The notes below the pieces were generated by a model. That model was not told where the DNA came from. It was given only the letters and a program-made list of their open reading frames with translations, and did not search any database. Of a DNA stretch of 7,707 nucleotides, positions 6,015 through 7,707 are shown in pieces. The DNA comes from Gammaproteobacteria bacterium UBA3067 (GTDB lineage Bacteria; Pseudomonadota; Gammaproteobacteria; Pseudomonadales; UBA3067). Location of the stretch: the NCBI GenBank assembly GCA_002366835.1, contig DFBZ01000106.1, positions 1-7,707 of the forward strand, given 5' to 3'. Position 1 is the first letter of the stretch. Each line of letters starts with the position of its first letter. The translations under genes and the position numbers were made by a program.

Positions 6015-6062
6015 ATGATTTAGTTTGCGACCCACCCCATTACACACAAAGAGCAATAGAGC

Positions 6063-6734
6063 ATGATTAAAAAAGTATCCTTTGGCATTATTTTACCCAC
6101 CCTTTTTCTTAGTGCCTGCATGACCTACGACCCTTATTCTGGCGAAAAGAAAGTCAGTAGTGCCACAAAAGGGGCAGCCATTGGCGCTGGCGTTGCCGCC
6201 TTAGGCGCCTTTGCGGCAAATAAGGATGATGACTCACGCACACGTAACGAACGTATACTCAAAACGGCCACAGCGGGTGCTGCAGTGGGAGGGGGTGCGG
6301 GCTACTACATGGACCGCCAAGAAGCAAAACTCCGCCATCAGCTAATGAACACAGGCGTTCAGGTTGAGCGTATTGGGAACGAGCTGGTTTTGGTCATGCC
6401 CAGTAATATCACCTTTGCTGTCGACAGCAGCAATATCCGTCCTGACTTCGGCGATGTATTACACTCGGTCGCTTTAACACTGAAGGAGTTTGATAAAACA
6501 CAGATTCAAATATCAGGGCACACCGATAGCAGTGGTTCTGACAGCTACAATATGATGCTATCAAAACAGCGTGCACAGTCAGTTGCCAACGTATTATCTG
6601 CCAGCTCGGTTTCTGCGCAACGCTTAGTGGTACAAGGCTATGGTGAAAGCCGGCCCATTGCAGACAACAGCAGTGCGGCGGGCAAAGCCGCTAACCGGCG
6701 TGTCGAACTTAAACTCATCCCCACCGGCGCATAA
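6063..6734 (+). CDS. yiaD: YiaD-like OmpA-family outer membrane lipoprotein
   Basis: A 223-residue lipoprotein close in layout to E. coli YiaD (219 residues). Seen here: signal peptide and lipobox LSAC with Cys19 as the lipidated residue. Met20 follows, so there is no Asp inner-membrane retention signal and the outer membrane is expected. Next comes a glycine-zipper region (about 37-82: GAAIGAGVAALGAFAA, then GAAVGGGAGYYMD), then QEAKLRHQL and a C-terminal OmpA domain (about 105-220). This has GHTDSSGS (Asp155), LSKQRAQSV (Arg170) and NRRVEL (Asn211-Arg213), the positions that hold diaminopimelate of peptidoglycan. The role is thus an envelope-to-cell-wall tether; in E. coli YiaD has been linked to suppression of a temperature-sensitive BamB/BamD-type defect, not tested here. 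No clear Shine-Dalgarno precedes the ATG. It is a single-gene unit ended by a strong terminator. Confidence 0.88.
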   Translation: MIKKVSFGIILPTLFLSACMTYDPYSGEKKVSSATKGAAIGAGVAALGAFAANKDDDSRTRNERILKTATAGAAVGGGAGYYMDRQEAKLRHQLMNTGVQVERIGNELVLVMPSNITFAVDSSNIRPDFGDVLHSVALTLKEFDKTQIQISGHTDSSGSDSYNMMLSKQRAQSVANVLSASSVSAQRLVVQGYGESRPIADNSSAAGKAANRRVELKLIPTGA

Positions 6735-6757
6735 TCGTAGAATACGCCTGCCTAAAC

Positions 6758-6803
6758 AAAAAAGGTCGATGAATACTGAAAACTCAGATTCATCGACCTT
6801 TTT
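6758..6803. terminator. Strong bidirectional terminator between the lipoprotein gene and fklB
   Basis: GGTCGATGAAT (6764-6774) pairs perfectly with ATTCATCGACC (6788-6798). An inner CTGA/TCAG extends it past one bulged A, with loop AAAC. Six A's precede and five T's follow, so it reads as a rho-independent terminator on both strands. It starts 24 bases after the lipoprotein stop. Confidence 0.88.
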
Positions 6804-6820
6804 CAATAACTCTCTTAACA

Positions 6821-6843
6821 GCTGCTTATCTTAGATAAGCAGC
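6821..6843. terminator. Second hairpin, 22 bases past the fklB stop
   Basis: Perfect 10-bp stem GCTGCTTATC / GATAAGCAGC with a 3-base loop. There is no T run on either side. It may protect the fklB mRNA 3' end or assist the terminator at 6758-6803, which the minus-strand transcript reaches next. Confidence 0.45.
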
Positions 6844-6864
6844 AAACATCACATTCAGAACGAC

Positions 6865-7485
6865 TTAAGAAACAATATCTAGCAACTCAACATCAAAAAC
6901 CAATGCGGCATAAGGCCCAATAGCGCCACCAGCCCCAGCTTCACCATATGCCAAGCTATAGGGCAAATATAAACGCCATTTTGAACCGACTGGCATCATT
7001 TGGAGTGCTTCTGTCCAGCCTGCAATTACACCATTAACCGGAAACTCTGCAGGCTGACCACGATCATAGGAGCTGTCAAAAACAGTGCCGTCCACCAACG
7101 TGCCATGGTAATGCGTACGCACTGTTGAAGATGCAGAGGGACGTTCGCCCTCACCAACATTAATCACTTCATACTGCATACCGGACTCAGTCACCGTCAC
7201 TTCATCACGCTGTGCATTTTCCGCCAAAAAGGCTTCGCCCGCTGCAGCCAAGTCGCCCGCATTTTGCGCTTCTGTTGCCTTTAGTTTTGCATTGATTTCT
7301 TGAAATGCCGACTCCAAAAGAGACTCTTCTACCTGGCTGGGTTGGCCATTGAGCGCATCCGTAATGCCTTCTAATACGGCTTCTATTTCAAAACCATCAA
7401 AAGGGGCAGTGCTTAACTGGCCACCCATTTGCTGACCAATTCCATAGCTAACACGCTGCTCTGTTGTTGTAAATTTCTCTGACAT
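6865..7485 (-). CDS. fklB: FklB-type FKBP peptidyl-prolyl cis-trans isomerase
   Basis: A 206-residue protein, the same length as E. coli FklB (FKBP22). It speeds cis-trans turning of Xaa-Pro bonds and works as a V-shaped dimer in the cytoplasm. Seen here: an N-terminal dimerisation domain (about 1-100, with RVSYGIGQQMGGQL and a helical linker ending in FLAENAQRDEV), no signal peptide, then TESGMQYEVINVGEGERP and the FKBP domain (about 103-205). Active-site residues are in place: Tyr126 in RTHYHG, Phe136-Asp137 in VFDSS, Val153-Ile154 and Trp157 in GVIAGW, Tyr180 in LAYGE, and Phe197. A small difference is IGPY at 189-192, where most relatives have two prolines. The periplasmic relative FkpA is excluded by the missing signal. 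The ATG has a weak AAGAG/GAAAG purine stretch upstream. It stands alone, converging on the lipoprotein gene. Confidence 0.92.
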   Translation of the reverse strand: MSEKFTTTEQRVSYGIGQQMGGQLSTAPFDGFEIEAVLEGITDALNGQPSQVEESLLESAFQEINAKLKATEAQNAGDLAAAGEAFLAENAQRDEVTVTESGMQYEVINVGEGERPSASSTVRTHYHGTLVDGTVFDSSYDRGQPAEFPVNGVIAGWTEALQMMPVGSKWRLYLPYSLAYGEAGAGGAIGPYAALVFDVELLDIVS

Positions 7486-7526
7486 TGACTTTCTCTTATG
7501 GTTAACGGTTTGTAGAACTAAAAGAT

Positions 7527-7555
7527 CCTGCGGAGATTAAGGGATTTCTCGCAGG
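7527..7555. promoter_or_regulatory. Imperfect inverted repeat upstream of fklB
   Basis: CCTGCG (7527-7532) pairs with CGCAGG (7550-7555), extended by AGA/TCT past one unpaired G, around a purine-rich centre. It lies 42-70 bases before the fklB start. A poor promoter (TTTACT, 17 bases, TAATCT on the minus strand) overlaps it, so an operator or leader hairpin is possible. Confidence 0.25.
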
Positions 7556-7673
7556 CAGTAAAGCGGAAGGCTTTTCCAGTACAAAATAAATCGATGTACC
7601 GTCATGGCATCACGCCAGTTTAGGCAACTCCCTCCCCTCTAACTTCCTCTATAGAAGAAAAACTAACCTGGGC

Positions 7674-7685
7674 GACCGTCCGGTC
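7674..7685. promoter_or_regulatory. TetR-operator-like palindrome at the window edge
   Basis: GACCG-TC-CGGTC, a perfect 5+2+5 inverted repeat, continuing as CGGTCTG. GACC-N4-GGTC resembles operators of TetR-family repressors such as NemR. The gene it would control starts beyond the window or is fklB, about 190 bases away. Confidence 0.3.
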
Positions 7686-7707
7686 TGTAGTGGTCAATCT
7701 TTTTTGG

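Noticed and set aside
6624..6834. Overlapping frames on both strands at the end of the lipoprotein gene
   Set aside because: They are shadows of the OmpA domain coding sequence and run into the terminator; they have no ribosome sites or family features.

Overview
The window looks like chromosome of a free-living, probably marine, gammaproteobacterium near the Cellvibrionales/Pseudomonadales. The basis is a Pseudomonas-type sulfur assimilation set (siroheme sulfite reductase, DUF934 partner, ThrH, CysB), an FklB-type FKBP of the same length as the E. coli protein, a YiaD-like OmpA lipoprotein, an EAL-HDOD protein and a PEP-CTERM surface protein. The taxonomic call is an inference from gene content only.

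Layout. Positions 1-1161 (+) hold the 3' end of a hemoprotein sulfite reductase gene (cysI-like), overlapped by a DUF934 gene. A perfect inverted repeat separates them from the converging thrH (-, GTG start with a strong Shine-Dalgarno). After a 262-base gap with two hairpins comes cysB (-), preceded by a good sigma70-type promoter. Positions 3064-3627 are a 564-base gap without a credible gene. It holds the cysB promoter, an AT-rich palindrome, a GC-richer structured block that resembles a dispersed repeat with a coding-like tail, and a hairpin just before the next gene. Positions 3628-4836 (+) encode an EAL-HDOD protein, followed by a small GIY-YIG protein (+). A PEP-CTERM protein (-) converges on it. 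Divergent from that is an OmpA-family lipoprotein (+), which ends at a strong bidirectional terminator facing fklB (-). The last 222 bases hold the fklB upstream region and, at the very edge, a TetR-operator-like palindrome.

How the genes fit together. cysI, the DUF934 gene and cysB belong to sulfate assimilation: CysB is the sulfur-responsive activator, the reductase turns sulfite into sulfide, and DUF934 is its constant but biochemically undefined neighbour. thrH, a HAD phosphatase, sits beside cysB as it does in Pseudomonas. The remaining genes look like independent single-gene units (c-di-GMP-related signalling, envelope, protein folding). No defence system, CRISPR array, rRNA, tRNA or intact mobile element was seen. 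The least explained feature is the structured block at about 3404-3543.
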